This document shows positions 16,901 through 24,395 of a DNA stretch of 43,976 nt, one piece after another; positions within the stretch are counted from its first letter, which is position 1, and each line of letters opens with the position of its first letter. This DNA comes from Paraburkholderia sp. SG-MS1 (lineage in GTDB: Bacteria; Pseudomonadota; Gammaproteobacteria; Burkholderiales; Burkholderiaceae): positions 1 to 43,976 of the forward strand of contig NZ_NPIH01000131.1 in assembly GCF_012275575.1 (NCBI RefSeq), written 5' to 3'. The position numbers were made by a program, and so were the translations under genes. A model generated the notes under the pieces. The model made no database searches. It saw only the letters and a list, made by a program, of their open reading frames with translations, and was not told the DNA's origin.

Positions 16901-17412
16901 AGGACGACACGTGGCCCGCGAACCTGCTCGACGAAGCGCTGCGGCTTTACCCGATCGATCATGACGAGGGCTGCAGCAACCCGATTTGCCATCGCGCGAC
17001 CTTCCTGTACGGCCTGCTCTACGAGCATGAAAAACTCAACGAGACACTGCATGCGAATCTGCAGGAATTGTTTGGCGTGCATGACGTCGAGGTCTTCAAA
17101 CATCTGGCGACGATGGTGCGCGCGGGCAAGGTCGTCGATGCCGACGGCAAGGATGTCTACCTCACAGGAACCGACGGCATGAAGGGGCTCGCGGGCATGC
17201 GCCTGCCGATCGGCTTCATCCACGGCGACAGAAACGAAACCTATCTGCCGCAAAGCACTGCGCTGACTTTCGACCTGCTCGTGAAGCACTTTCCCGAGCA
17301 GCCCTACGAGCGGCACCTGATTTCCGGTTATGGGCACATCGACTGTATCTTCGGCAAGAACGCGTCGGTGGATGTTTATCCGCTGATTGCGCGGTATCTC
17401 GACGCGCACTGA
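13993..17412 (+). CDS. GMC oxidoreductase / alpha-beta hydrolase fusion
   Basis: A 1139-residue fusion protein. Residues 1-570 are a GMC flavoprotein of the cholesterol-oxidase (ChoD-like) branch: FAD-binding Val-Val-Val-Gly-Ser-Gly-Tyr-Gly-Gly (about 18-26), Gly-Cys-Gly-Leu-Gly-Gly-Thr-Ser (94-101), four cysteines Cys197, 200, 203 and 207 spaced C-x2-C-x2-C-x3-C, and the C-terminal His-Pro-Leu-Gly-Gly-Cys (about 492). Residues about 590-800 form a beta-rich domain I do not recognise. Residues about 810-1139 are an alpha/beta hydrolase with His-Gly-Ser-Gly, a Gly-His-Cys-Leu-Gly elbow (Cys910), Asp1079 and His1115, that is a Cys-Asp-His triad as in PHA synthases. No signal peptide. GAGGTGG precedes the ATG. 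A combined alcohol oxidation plus ester or thioester chemistry on a lipid-like substrate is inferred. Confidence 0.85.
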   Translation: MNRLSSAPTALKDHYDVVVVGSGYGGAIAASRMARAGRSVCVLERGREFMAGEFPRTPFQGAAQIQYNTAAAHIGSPLALLEVHVNEDVNAVVGCGLGGTSLINANVALEADPRLWDDPRWPAALRADKTARDHGYALARAMLQPSAVPATFPTLPKLQALEKSARALGMADRFSRPPITVTFTTGANAAGVAQKACVGCGDCNSGCNYEAKNSTHMNYLPDALAHGAQIFTGAAVHAVTREPGAQRWKVGFQLVALGRESYDAPDLFVSADIVIVAAGTIGSTALLLRSRKEGLSSSDMLGRHFTGNGDVLAFAYNTDDPINGVGWGSHEEGEIAPVGPTITGLIDNRNTANVKDGYVIEEGSLAGPVGAALVSMLGAAAPLEGVDVGGPRSLHERLAYDARVIEGLLRGPYHGALHHTQSYLVMAHDDESGQIGIDDRGRARIAWQNAGRQPIFQTIEDALKQATVPLGGKYLRNPISTEIVGNRTVTVHPLGGCGMGEDAERGVVDHMGRVFSGAAGNAVHDGLYVMDGAVMPMSLGVNPLLTISALAERNCALLAAAHGWSIDYQSKGSAATPPAEKIGLRFTETMVGTYTPVGPGLTGDAATSPIGFTLTVESDDLADMLGNPQHLAHTAGTLTCAALSAQPMTITDGTFNLFVVDGSDVDERDMNYRMTLNAVDGKTYYLTGQKIITRTSPVNLWEQTNTLYAELRAAPQADAPVIGKATLIITPENFLKQQRTLEVTHAPDLETRLEWTLKFGRFFAGVLFTEYGGVAAPLQYFDPKTTPRPKRALRAPAPQIFFFDTPDGTTLRLTRYVDPARKTARPVLLIHGSGVSSRIYSTDLIATNMVEYLCAAGYDVWLVDLRVSIEMPSVLTPTNVDKVARQDIPAAVAKIRELTGAQQIQAVGHCLGGLALSMSLLSGLEGVRSVVISQVSTHPVPGTLQKIKAGLHIPDIMQHLKVRDLTAYAQDDTWPANLLDEALRLYPIDHDEGCSNPICHRATFLYGLLYEHEKLNETLHANLQELFGVHDVEVFKHLATMVRAGKVVDADGKDVYLTGTDGMKGLAGMRLPIGFIHGDRNETYLPQSTALTFDLLVKHFPEQPYERHLISGYGHIDCIFGKNASVDVYPLIARYLDAH

Positions 17413-17607
17413 CGGCGTTCGGGCGAAGCGCCGTTCGCCGCATCAACCCGGCCTGTTTCGTTCATGCACGCCGCCTGATCGCCGTGCACGGGTTCTCCTG
17501 CTGCTTCCGTTCAGGTATGGTTCATCCTGCGCGGCATCAGCGGCCGCAGGCTGCGCGCCGCGTTTCATTCCGCTTTCATCACCTTTCGCACTACCCTACC
17601 TATTCCG

Positions 17608-18390
17608 ATGAAAATCTTCTTTCTGTCCATGTTGACCGCTGGGCTGCTAGGCAGCGCGGTCGCCGCCCCCAACGTGCGGGCGGCGGAGCTTCGCGTCATG
17701 AGTTCAGGCGGCTTCACCGCCGCCTACAAGCTGCTCGGCCCGCAGTTCGCGACCTCGACCGGCAATACGCTCGACACCATCCTCGGGCCGTCGATGGGCA
17801 AAGCGCCCGAAGCCATTCCCAATCGACTCGAACGCGGCGAAGCTGCTGACGTGGTCATCATGGTCGGCTACGCGCTCGACGACCTGATCAAACAGGGCAA
17901 GGTGATCCCGGGCTCGCGCGTCGAACTCGCGGATTCGCGCATCGGCATGGCGGTGCGCGACGGTGCGCCGAAACCGGACATCGGTTCGGTCGAGGCGTTG
18001 AAAGAGACCTTGCTGCATGCGAAATCGATCGCTTACTCGGACAGCGCGAGCGGCGTGTATATCCAGCGCGAATTGTTCAAACGCCTCGGTATCGAAGATC
18101 AGGTGAAGGCCAAGGCGACGATGGTGCCGAAGATCCCGGTCGCGTCGGTCGTCGCCAGCGGCGACTACGAAGTGGGCTTCCAGCAGGTCAGCGAATTGCT
18201 GCCGGTACAGGGCGCCACCTTCGTCGGGAAAATCCCGGAGTCGGTGCAATCGGTTACGCGATACGCAGCGGGCATTCCTGTCGGCGCGCAGCATCCGAAG
18301 GAAGCGAAGGCGTTGCTCGACTATCTCGCCTCGCCGGCTGCGCAGGCCACCGTCCGTTCGACCGGGCTCGACTCCGTCAGCACGCATTGA
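17608..18390 (+). CDS. ModA-like periplasmic substrate-binding protein
   Basis: A 260-residue secreted protein. Residues 1-25 are a signal peptide with probable cleavage after Val-Arg-Ala. The mature part follows the type II periplasmic binding fold of molybdate-binding ModA relatives: Leu-Arg-Val-Met-Ser-Ser-Gly-Gly-Phe-Thr-Ala-Ala, then Glu-Ala-Ala-Asp-Val-Val-Ile-Met, Ile-Ala-Tyr-Ser-Asp-Ser-Ala-Ser-Gly-Val-Tyr and a C-terminal His-Pro-Lys-Glu-Ala-Lys-Ala-Leu-Leu-Asp-Tyr-Leu. No permease or ATPase gene is adjacent, so it is an orphan, and the ligand may not be molybdate. It lies 195 bases after the GMC-hydrolase gene on the same strand and converges with the FAD dehydrogenase gene. Confidence 0.8.
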   Translation: MKIFFLSMLTAGLLGSAVAAPNVRAAELRVMSSGGFTAAYKLLGPQFATSTGNTLDTILGPSMGKAPEAIPNRLERGEAADVVIMVGYALDDLIKQGKVIPGSRVELADSRIGMAVRDGAPKPDIGSVEALKETLLHAKSIAYSDSASGVYIQRELFKRLGIEDQVKAKATMVPKIPVASVVASGDYEVGFQQVSELLPVQGATFVGKIPESVQSVTRYAAGIPVGAQHPKEAKALLDYLASPAAQATVRSTGLDSVSTH

Positions 18391-18482
18391 CGATTCACGC
18401 GGCGCATGTCGGGCATGCCTAGGGTGTGTTCGCAACGCGCCGTGCGCTTTCCTGCATCTCTCGTCAACAAGGGCCCCCGCGC

Positions 18483-19919
18483 TCAGAACAGCTTTCCCGG
18501 ATTCAGAATGCCATGCGGGTCCAGCGCCTGCTTGATCGCGGCCATTGCCGCCAACTCCGCCGGCGACCGAGAGATCGGCAGAAACTCGCGCTTGAGCAAG
18601 CCGATACCATGTTCCGCCGACACCGAGCCGTGCAACGGCCCGAGCATCTCATAGACGAACGCGTAAACCGCATGATGATCGACACCAGCGATCGAATGGC
18701 CGTCGACGGTTACATGCAGATTCGAATCGCCGATATGCCCGAAGAAATACGACGCGTTGCCGGGCCAGCGTCGTTCGAGCGCCGCGCGGCAACGTTCGAC
18801 GAACGCGCCAATCTCGCCGATCGGCAGGCTCACGTCGAAGTTGATCGCGTCGAGGCGCACCGGAAACTCCGCGGTGCATTCGCGAATCGCCCACAGCGCG
18901 CGCGCGTCGGCCACCGATTGCGCGATCACCGCATCGCGGATCGCGCCCGCATCGAGCGCGTCGGCCAGTGCGGCGGACAAGCGTTCACCGTCGTCGCTCG
19001 CATCGAAGCTCGCGTGTTCGATCAGCGCGTAGAGCGGATGCGCGTCGGCGAACGGCGAACGCGCCCCAGTCAGCTTGACGCCGAAGTCGTAGAAGTCCGG
19101 CCACATGATCTCGAACGCGCCGATGTCGTTGCCGAAGCGAGTCGACAAACGGCGCAGCAGATTCACGGCGGCGTCGTAATGATCGAGTGCGACGAGCGCC
19201 GTATGACGCGCCGCGCGCTGTGGATGCAGCCGCAACACCGCGCGCGTCATCACGCCGAGCGTGCCTTCCGAGCCGATGAACCAGTGCTTCAGGTCATAGC
19301 CGGTGTTGTTCTTGACCATCTTGCCGAGCGACGTCAGCACGTCGCCATTGGCGAGCACGACTTCGAGACCGAGCACCTGATCGCGCGCGGTGCCCGACTG
19401 GATCACGCGATTGCCGCCCGCGTTGGTCGCGAGATTGCCGCCGATCTGGCATGAGCCGCGTGCGCCGAGATCGAGTGCGAGTTCGAAGCCGGCATCGGCG
19501 GCGGCTTCCTGCGCGGCCTGCAACGTGGTGCCGGCGCGCACGGTCAGCGTGGCCGATGCGGTGTCGATCTCTTCAACGCCGCTCAACCGTTCGAGCGACA
19601 GCGCGATATCCGTGGCGCGCGCGATTGCGCCGCCCGCGAGGCCGGTCATGCCGCCTTGCGGTACCACGGGCTGGTGCGCCGCGTGACAGATAGCGAGCGC
19701 GCGCGAGACCTCTTCGGTGGTGCGCGGCAAGAGCAGCGCAGCGGGACGCGTCGGGTCGTGACGCGTCCAGTCGGTCAGCGCGCGTTCGCCGATCTGTTCG
19801 CCGACGCGCACCGAGTCGTTGCCCAAGGCGGTGCGCAGTGCGTCGAGAGTCTGCGCGAGCGGCGCGGCGCCGTGAGTGTCTTCATGCGTTGTGCCATGCG
19901 TGCTGCCGAGATCTGTCAT
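18483..19919 (-). CDS. FAD-linked D-2-hydroxyacid dehydrogenase (GlcD/D2HGDH-like)
   Basis: A 478-residue enzyme of the PCMH/vanillyl-alcohol-oxidase flavoprotein family. The FAD-binding domain shows Pro-Gln-Gly-Gly-Met-Thr-Gly-Leu-Ala-Gly-Gly (about 90-100), Gln-Ile-Gly-Gly-Asn-Leu-Ala-Thr-Asn-Ala-Gly-Gly and Phe-Ile-Gly-Ser-Glu-Gly-Thr-Leu-Gly. The C-terminal domain has His-Ile-Gly-Asp-Ser-Asn-Leu-His (metal and substrate residues) and Ser-Ala-Glu-His-Gly-Ile-Gly, ending with Asn-Pro-Gly-Lys-Leu. These are features of D-lactate, glycolate and D-2-hydroxyglutarate dehydrogenases. Its ATG overlaps the stop of the oxygenase gene as ATGA, so the two are translationally coupled. It probably oxidises a 2-hydroxyacid made in the same pathway; the substrate is not readable. 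Confidence 0.88.
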   Translation of the reverse strand: MTDLGSTHGTTHEDTHGAAPLAQTLDALRTALGNDSVRVGEQIGERALTDWTRHDPTRPAALLLPRTTEEVSRALAICHAAHQPVVPQGGMTGLAGGAIARATDIALSLERLSGVEEIDTASATLTVRAGTTLQAAQEAAADAGFELALDLGARGSCQIGGNLATNAGGNRVIQSGTARDQVLGLEVVLANGDVLTSLGKMVKNNTGYDLKHWFIGSEGTLGVMTRAVLRLHPQRAARHTALVALDHYDAAVNLLRRLSTRFGNDIGAFEIMWPDFYDFGVKLTGARSPFADAHPLYALIEHASFDASDDGERLSAALADALDAGAIRDAVIAQSVADARALWAIRECTAEFPVRLDAINFDVSLPIGEIGAFVERCRAALERRWPGNASYFFGHIGDSNLHVTVDGHSIAGVDHHAVYAFVYEMLGPLHGSVSAEHGIGLLKREFLPISRSPAELAAMAAIKQALDPHGILNPGKLF

Positions 19920-20905
19920 GCAGGGGTTCCTTGCGTTCCTTGAACAGCGTGTTTCTTCCGATAGCCCATCGAATCGTTGATGCGTCCGAGGATATAGTCG
20001 CCTGCGGCGACCGGCTGATACTTGAGTTCGGCGTCGCTCGCGCCAAGCTCGCGCGGATCGACCATCGCGCCGTAGGTCGGATCATAGAACGTTGCGATCG
20101 AATAGCGCTCGCGCCCCGACGCATTGATCACGCGATGCAGCGTGGAGCGAAAGCGGTCGTTGGTCCAGCGCGCCAGCAGATCGCCGACGTTCACGACGAA
20201 GCTGCCTTCGACCGGCGGCGCCTCGACCCATGTGCCGTTGGCGATCTCGCGCACCTGCAGGCCACCCACCTGATCCTGCCATAGCAACGTGATGCAGCCA
20301 TAGTCGGTATGCGGCGCGACACCGAACTGATCTTCGTCCGACTGAGGAGGCTGCGGCGGATAGTAGACCATCTGCGTGCGCTGCATCCGTTTCGTATAAC
20401 GCGGCGCGAAGAAGTTTTCGTCGACGCCGAGGCTTACCGCGACCGCGCGCAGCAGATCGGCGCCGCACGCCGCTACCGCTTCATAGTAGCCATACAGTGC
20501 GGGACGCAGCTCCGGCATGAAGTCCGGCCAGTTGTTCGGCCCGCGCAGGGCCTGGCCCGCGAGCACGTCGGGATCGTCTTCGGGCAACTCCAGGCCGATG
20601 CTGAAGAACTCCTTGTAGTCGGGCCGCTTCGCCTGATACATGGTGGCATCGCCAAGCGCATTGAAGCCGCGATGCCGATGATTGACGGCCGCGCGCCGCT
20701 TGGTCTCCGGTGGAAACGCAAAGAACCGGCGCGCCGCGGCGGCGGCGGCGTCGATCGACACTTGCGGCACGCCGTGATTGACGATGTAGAAGAAGCCGAT
20801 CGTGGTACACGCTTCACGGATTTGCGCCGCGACTCGCTGCAAGGCCTGCGGCTCGCCCGCGCGCACGCCGGCGAAATCGATGATCGGAATGCGGGTGACG
20901 GGCAT
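19916..20905 (-). CDS. 2-oxoglutarate/Fe(II) oxygenase, isopenicillin-N-synthase family
   Basis: A 329-residue non-haem iron oxygenase. The N-terminal DIOX_N part reads Ile-Pro-Ile-Ile-Asp-Phe-Ala and Ile-Gly-Phe-Phe-Tyr-Ile-Val-Asn-His-Gly-Val. The iron ligands are His199 and Asp201 in His-Thr-Asp-Tyr-Gly and His257 in Leu-His-Arg-Val-Ile; Arg267-Tyr-Ser269 is the 2-oxoglutarate-binding Arg-x-Ser. The start is Met-Pro-Val-Thr-Arg with AGGGAG upstream; the longer frame runs into the divergent promoter region. It is the first gene of a two-gene minus operon, divergent from an amino-acid-type ABC importer. It therefore probably hydroxylates or oxidatively cleaves a compound taken up by that importer. 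Close relatives are variously annotated, so no substrate is named. Confidence 0.9.
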   Translation of the reverse strand: MPVTRIPIIDFAGVRAGEPQALQRVAAQIREACTTIGFFYIVNHGVPQVSIDAAAAAARRFFAFPPETKRRAAVNHRHRGFNALGDATMYQAKRPDYKEFFSIGLELPEDDPDVLAGQALRGPNNWPDFMPELRPALYGYYEAVAACGADLLRAVAVSLGVDENFFAPRYTKRMQRTQMVYYPPQPPQSDEDQFGVAPHTDYGCITLLWQDQVGGLQVREIANGTWVEAPPVEGSFVVNVGDLLARWTNDRFRSTLHRVINASGRERYSIATFYDPTYGAMVDPRELGASDAELKYQPVAAGDYILGRINDSMGYRKKHAVQGTQGTPA

Positions 20906-21008
20906 CGCGTTGCTCCCTGAAGGCCGGTTGAATCGACTGACGAAACACGCGCACACTGCGCCGCGTCGGGAGCGCGCCGAAGCATCGCGCGCCCGGTGCA
21001 TTGCCGTT

Positions 21009-21019
21009 GTATATACCGC
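21009..21019. promoter_or_regulatory. candidate HutC-type operator, site 1
   Basis: GTATATACCGC, preceded by TT, so the local sequence reads TTGTATATACCG. The core GTATATAC is a perfect palindrome and fits the TGTATATACA-type sites of HutC-subfamily GntR repressors. It lies about 105 bases upstream of the oxygenase start. The same 11-mer returns in inverted orientation at 21105. Confidence 0.55.
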
Positions 21020-21104
21020 CAAAAGCGTACCCGCAAGCTGCATTTCATCCCTTCATATCAGGGCTTTTCTCTAGCTGAACGTTTATTTATTTTGCGCCAA
21101 AAAC

Positions 21105-21115
21105 GCGGTATATAC
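21105..21115. promoter_or_regulatory. candidate HutC-type operator, site 2
   Basis: GCGGTATATAC, the inverted copy of site 1, again centred on the palindrome GTATATAC. It lies about 77 bases upstream of the binding-protein gene, where it could overlap the promoter of the importer operon. The likely ligand is the HutC-type regulator encoded at the end of that operon. Confidence 0.55.
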
Positions 21116-21191
21116 TGCCTCGCATGACTCGCGCCGACCCCGACGAACGCACCGTTTTCGCGCGACACCGCTTTGCCAACCGGAGAATCCC

Positions 21192-22019
21192 ATGCGTATC
21201 CTTGCAGGCTGGAAGTGTCGTCTGGTCATGGTCGCGTTGTGCGCGGCAAGTGTCGCCGCCCACGCGGAAGACCAGCTCGCCAAAGTGAAGAAGGCCGGCG
21301 AACTGGTGGTCGGCACCGAGATGCAGTTCGCCCCGTTCGACTTCCTCGAAAACGGTCAGCAGGCGGGTTTCAACAAGGACCTGTTCGCGGAGGTCGGCAA
21401 GGAAATGGGCGTGAAGGTGCGCTTCATCGACCTGCCCTGGCCGAGCGTGCTGCCGGGTCTCGAAGCGGGCAAATTCGACATGGTGGGCGGCCCGTTGACG
21501 GTCACGAAGGCGCGCATGGAACGCTACACGTACACGCTGCCGGTCGCGGACGCTACCGACGCGCTGCTCAAACGCGCGAACGATTCATCGCTCAAGCAAT
21601 CGGCGGATATCGCGGGCAAGACGGTCGGCGCGGGCAAGGGCTCGGCGCAGCTCGATCAATTGAAGGCCTACGTGGCCACGTTGCCGAAGCCGCCTGAAAT
21701 CCGCGAATACGTCGACAACAATCAGGCTTACGCCGATCTCGCCGCTGGCCGCATCGCGGCGGTCGCGAACTCGATGACCAATATCGCGTACGTGGCCAAG
21801 CAGCGCCCGGAGACGTTCGCCGTCGTGCAGCCGCCGTTCGGCGCGAAGGTCTACTTCGCTTACGCGTTGCGCAAGGACGCGGACAGCAAGCCGCTCGCCG
21901 ACGCGTTCAACGCCGCGCTCGTGAAAATGCACAACGACGGGCGCCTCGCGGCCTTGCAGAAGAAATGGTTCGGCGTCGCGATGGACGCGCCGACCACGAT
22001 GCCCGTCCCGAACTATTGA
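21192..22019 (+). CDS. amino-acid-type ABC transporter substrate-binding protein
   Basis: A 275-residue periplasmic binding protein. Residues 1-25 are a signal peptide ending Ala-Ala-His-Ala. The mature protein has the polar amino-acid (HisJ/GlnH, SBP_bac_3) pattern: Gly-Glu-Leu-Val-Val-Gly-Thr-Glu-Met-Gln-Phe-Ala-Pro-Phe-Asp-Phe, Gly-Phe-Asn-Lys-Asp-Leu-Phe, then Leu-Pro-Gly-Leu-Glu-Ala-Gly-Lys-Phe-Asp-Met and a C-terminal Lys-Lys-Trp-Phe-Gly. GGAG precedes the ATG. It is the first gene of a five-gene plus-strand operon (binding protein, two permeases, ATPase, HutC-type regulator). It delivers an amino-acid-like ligand to the permeases; ligand identity is not evident. Confidence 0.9.
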   Translation: MRILAGWKCRLVMVALCAASVAAHAEDQLAKVKKAGELVVGTEMQFAPFDFLENGQQAGFNKDLFAEVGKEMGVKVRFIDLPWPSVLPGLEAGKFDMVGGPLTVTKARMERYTYTLPVADATDALLKRANDSSLKQSADIAGKTVGAGKGSAQLDQLKAYVATLPKPPEIREYVDNNQAYADLAAGRIAAVANSMTNIAYVAKQRPETFAVVQPPFGAKVYFAYALRKDADSKPLADAFNAALVKMHNDGRLAALQKKWFGVAMDAPTTMPVPNY

Positions 22020-22112
22020 TCGTCTCACGCGGCGTTTGACGCACGCGATGCGCGCCGCGACGCGTTGCATCGCATCACATCGCCCCCCGTCGGTCCAGCG
22101 AGTGCTCCGCCT

Positions 22113-22763
22113 ATGTTCAGCACGACCGTCTTCGTTCAGGGCTTGCCGTTGCTGCTGCACGCGGCGCTCGCCACCATCGGCATTTCGCTCACGGGGCTCG
22201 TGATCGGCTTCTTCGTCGGGATCGGCGTGTGCGCGGCGCGGCTCTCGCCGAAGCGCGCGGCGCGCATGTTCGGCGGCACTTACGTGTTCTTCTTTCGCGG
22301 CGTGCCGATGCTCGTGCAGTTGCTGCTCGTGTACTACCTGCTGCCGTTCGCGGGCATCAACGTATCGCCGGTCGTCGCGGCGATCAGCGCGGTGTCGCTA
22401 TGTTCCGCCTCATACATCGCCGAGATTTTGCGCGGCGGTTTTCTCAGCATTCCACCAGGTCATCTCGAAGCCGCACGCATGCTCGGGCTCTCGCCGTTCG
22501 ATATGCTGCGGCGCATCCTCGTGCCGCAGGCATTCCGCCTGACGCTGCCGTCGCTTGTCAATGAAATGGTGCTGCTGATCAAGGCTTCGTCGTTGATTTC
22601 GGTGGTCGGCGTGGCCGAGTTGACGCGCACCGCGCAAAACATCGCCGCCAGCACGTACCGGCCACTGGAAGCGTATCTCGCGGCGGGGCTCATCTACTTC
22701 GTGATCTGCGGTACGCTCGCGCTCGTCGCGCATACCGCCGAATATCGTTTGCAACACGCCTGA
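22113..22763 (+). CDS. amino-acid ABC transporter permease 1
   Basis: A 216-residue inner-membrane permease of the HisMQ/GlnP type, with about five transmembrane helices and the EAA loop Gly-His-Leu-Glu-Ala-Ala-Arg-Met-Leu-Gly-Leu-Ser that contacts the ATPase. Other family marks are Phe-Phe-Arg-Gly-Val-Pro-Met-Leu-Val-Gln-Leu and Tyr-Ile-Ala-Glu-Ile-Leu-Arg-Gly-Gly. The start at Met-Phe-Ser-Thr matches the family N-terminus; an upstream in-frame Met at 22065 adds a Pro-rich stretch. It follows the binding-protein gene by 93 bases and precedes the second permease by 24. Confidence 0.9.
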   Translation: MFSTTVFVQGLPLLLHAALATIGISLTGLVIGFFVGIGVCAARLSPKRAARMFGGTYVFFFRGVPMLVQLLLVYYLLPFAGINVSPVVAAISAVSLCSASYIAEILRGGFLSIPPGHLEAARMLGLSPFDMLRRILVPQAFRLTLPSLVNEMVLLIKASSLISVVGVAELTRTAQNIAASTYRPLEAYLAAGLIYFVICGTLALVAHTAEYRLQHA

Positions 22764-22787
22764 TTTCGCGCCTACATCAACCACGCC

Positions 22788-23450
22788 ATGCAAACGCTCG
22801 ATCCCACCGTCATCACGCACAACCTGCAGCCGATCGCAGCGGGTCTCGCGACGACGCTCGGCACCTGGGCCGCGGGCGTCGCGATCGGCCTCGTCATCGG
22901 GTTTCTGATCGCCGTGCTGCAACTGTTCTGCGGACGCTGGGTGCGCGGCGCCCTGCGCATCTATATCGAACTGTTTCGCGGCACACCGTTTCTCGTGCAA
23001 CTGTTTCTGCTGTACTACGGCGGCCCGTCAATCGGCCTCACGCTCGAACCGATGACAGCCGGCGTGCTGGGCCTCGGCCTCTACGGCAGCGCCTATTTTG
23101 CCGAAGCATTCCGCTCCGGCTTCCAGTCCGTGCCGCCCGGACATCTCGAAGCGGCGTCGTGTCTCGGCCTCACGCGCTGGCAAGCCGTGTTGCGCATCCA
23201 GGTGCCGCAAATGCTGGTGCTGATCGTGCCGGCGCTGACCAATCTGATCATCGTGCTGAGCAAGGAGACCGCGGTGCTGTCCATCGTCACCGTGCCTGAG
23301 CTGACCTTCGTGCTGACCGGCATCGGCTCGGCCACCTTTGCTTTCGTCGAAACGCTGCTGGTGCTGTGCGTGTGCTACCTCGCGCTGGTCGAGCTGACCT
23401 CGCGCGCGGGCATGTGGGCCGAGACCCGCATCGCACGCTTCATCGCATGA
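22788..23450 (+). CDS. amino-acid ABC transporter permease 2
   Basis: A 220-residue permease, paralogous to the preceding one, again with about five helices and the motifs [21 protein letters not shown] and the EAA loop [11 protein letters not shown]. The two presumably form the heterodimeric channel. The ATPase gene starts 13 bases after its stop. Confidence 0.9.
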   Translation: MQTLDPTVITHNLQPIAAGLATTLGTWAAGVAIGLVIGFLIAVLQLFCGRWVRGALRIYIELFRGTPFLVQLFLLYYGGPSIGLTLEPMTAGVLGLGLYGSAYFAEAFRSGFQSVPPGHLEAASCLGLTRWQAVLRIQVPQMLVLIVPALTNLIIVLSKETAVLSIVTVPELTFVLTGIGSATFAFVETLLVLCVCYLALVELTSRAGMWAETRIARFIA

Positions 23451-23463
23451 AACCGGAGCCTTT

Positions 23464-24333
23464 ATGAACGCCATCACCGACCTGCCCTCCTCCGCGCCCG
23501 CCGCCGGTGCCACCGCGGTGCCCGGCGCACCGCTGGTCGAAGTGCGCGATCTGCGCAAACGCTTCGGCGACGTCGAGGTGCTGCGCGGCGTCGATCTGCA
23601 GATCGCGCGCTCCGAAGTCGTGTGCATCATCGGCCCGTCGGGCTCCGGCAAGAGCACGCTGTTGCGCTGCCTCGCCGCACTCGAAACGTACGATCAGGGC
23701 GACGTGCGCATCGAAGGCGAACTGCTCGGCTATAGCGAGCGCAACGGCAAACGGGTGCGCGCGTCGCAGGGCGAAATCAATCGCGTGCGGCGCAACGTCG
23801 GCATGGTGTTTCAGCAGTTCAACCTGTGGCCGCACATGAGCGCGCTCGGCAATGTGATGGAGGCCTTGCTGCGCGTGCGGCATCTGTCACGCGACGAAGC
23901 GCGCCGCCGCGCCAACGCGATGCTCGACACGGTGGGTCTCGCGCACAAGGGTGACGCGTATCCGGCGAAGCTCTCGGGCGGCCAGCAGCAACGGGTGGCG
24001 ATAGCGCGAGCGCTCGCGATGGAGCCGCACATCATGCTGTTCGACGAGCCGACCTCGGCGCTCGATCCGGAACTGGTCGGCGAAGTACTGCAAGTGATGA
24101 AACAGCTCGCGCGCGACGGCATGACGATGGCGGTCGTCACGCACGAAATGGGATTTGCCGCACAAGTCGCGGACAAGGTCATGTTCATCGACCAGGGCCG
24201 CATCGCCGTGCAAGGCAGACCGCGTGACGTGTTCCACGATGCCGGGCAGCCGCGTCTGCGGCAATTCCTGCAAAACTACTTCGATCGCAACGCGTTCTGG
24301 ACGCGTGAAGCCAACGACGCGCCGCCGCGATGA
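23464..24333 (+). CDS. amino-acid ABC transporter ATP-binding protein
   Basis: A 289-residue GlnQ/HisP-type ATPase that powers the adjacent permease pair. Walker A is Gly-Pro-Ser-Gly-Ser-Gly-Lys-Ser-Thr (57-65), the Q loop is Val-Phe-Gln-Gln-Phe-Asn, the signature is Leu-Ser-Gly-Gly-Gln-Gln-Gln-Arg and Walker B is Ile-Met-Leu-Phe-Asp-Glu-Pro. The switch His is in Val-Val-Thr-His-Glu-Met. It is somewhat longer than HisP (about 257) because of a 25-residue Ala/Pro-rich N-terminal extension and a longer C-terminus. It lies between permease 2 and the HutC-type regulator. Confidence 0.93.
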   Translation: MNAITDLPSSAPAAGATAVPGAPLVEVRDLRKRFGDVEVLRGVDLQIARSEVVCIIGPSGSGKSTLLRCLAALETYDQGDVRIEGELLGYSERNGKRVRASQGEINRVRRNVGMVFQQFNLWPHMSALGNVMEALLRVRHLSRDEARRRANAMLDTVGLAHKGDAYPAKLSGGQQQRVAIARALAMEPHIMLFDEPTSALDPELVGEVLQVMKQLARDGMTMAVVTHEMGFAAQVADKVMFIDQGRIAVQGRPRDVFHDAGQPRLRQFLQNYFDRNAFWTREANDAPPR

Positions 24334-24395
24334 ATACGCGCCCCCGTCCGCCCGTGCCCACGCCCGCATCACACAATCGCTAGCGAGCGCCGCCG

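Larger units (their letters stand above)
20906..21191. promoter_or_regulatory. divergent control region of the left amino-compound cluster
   Basis: About 285 bases between the oxygenase and binding-protein starts, with an A+T-rich core near 21070-21100. The 11-mer GCGGTATATAC occurs twice in inverted orientation, at 21009-21019 and 21105-21115. The region should hold promoters for both directions. Confidence 0.65.

Noticed and set aside
16078..17409. 443-codon antisense frame opposite the hydrolase domain
   Set aside because: Composition of a shadow frame; no family pattern.
17608..18390. Naming the ModA-like protein modA
   Set aside because: No modBC neighbours and the oxyanion-binding residues cannot be confirmed by eye.
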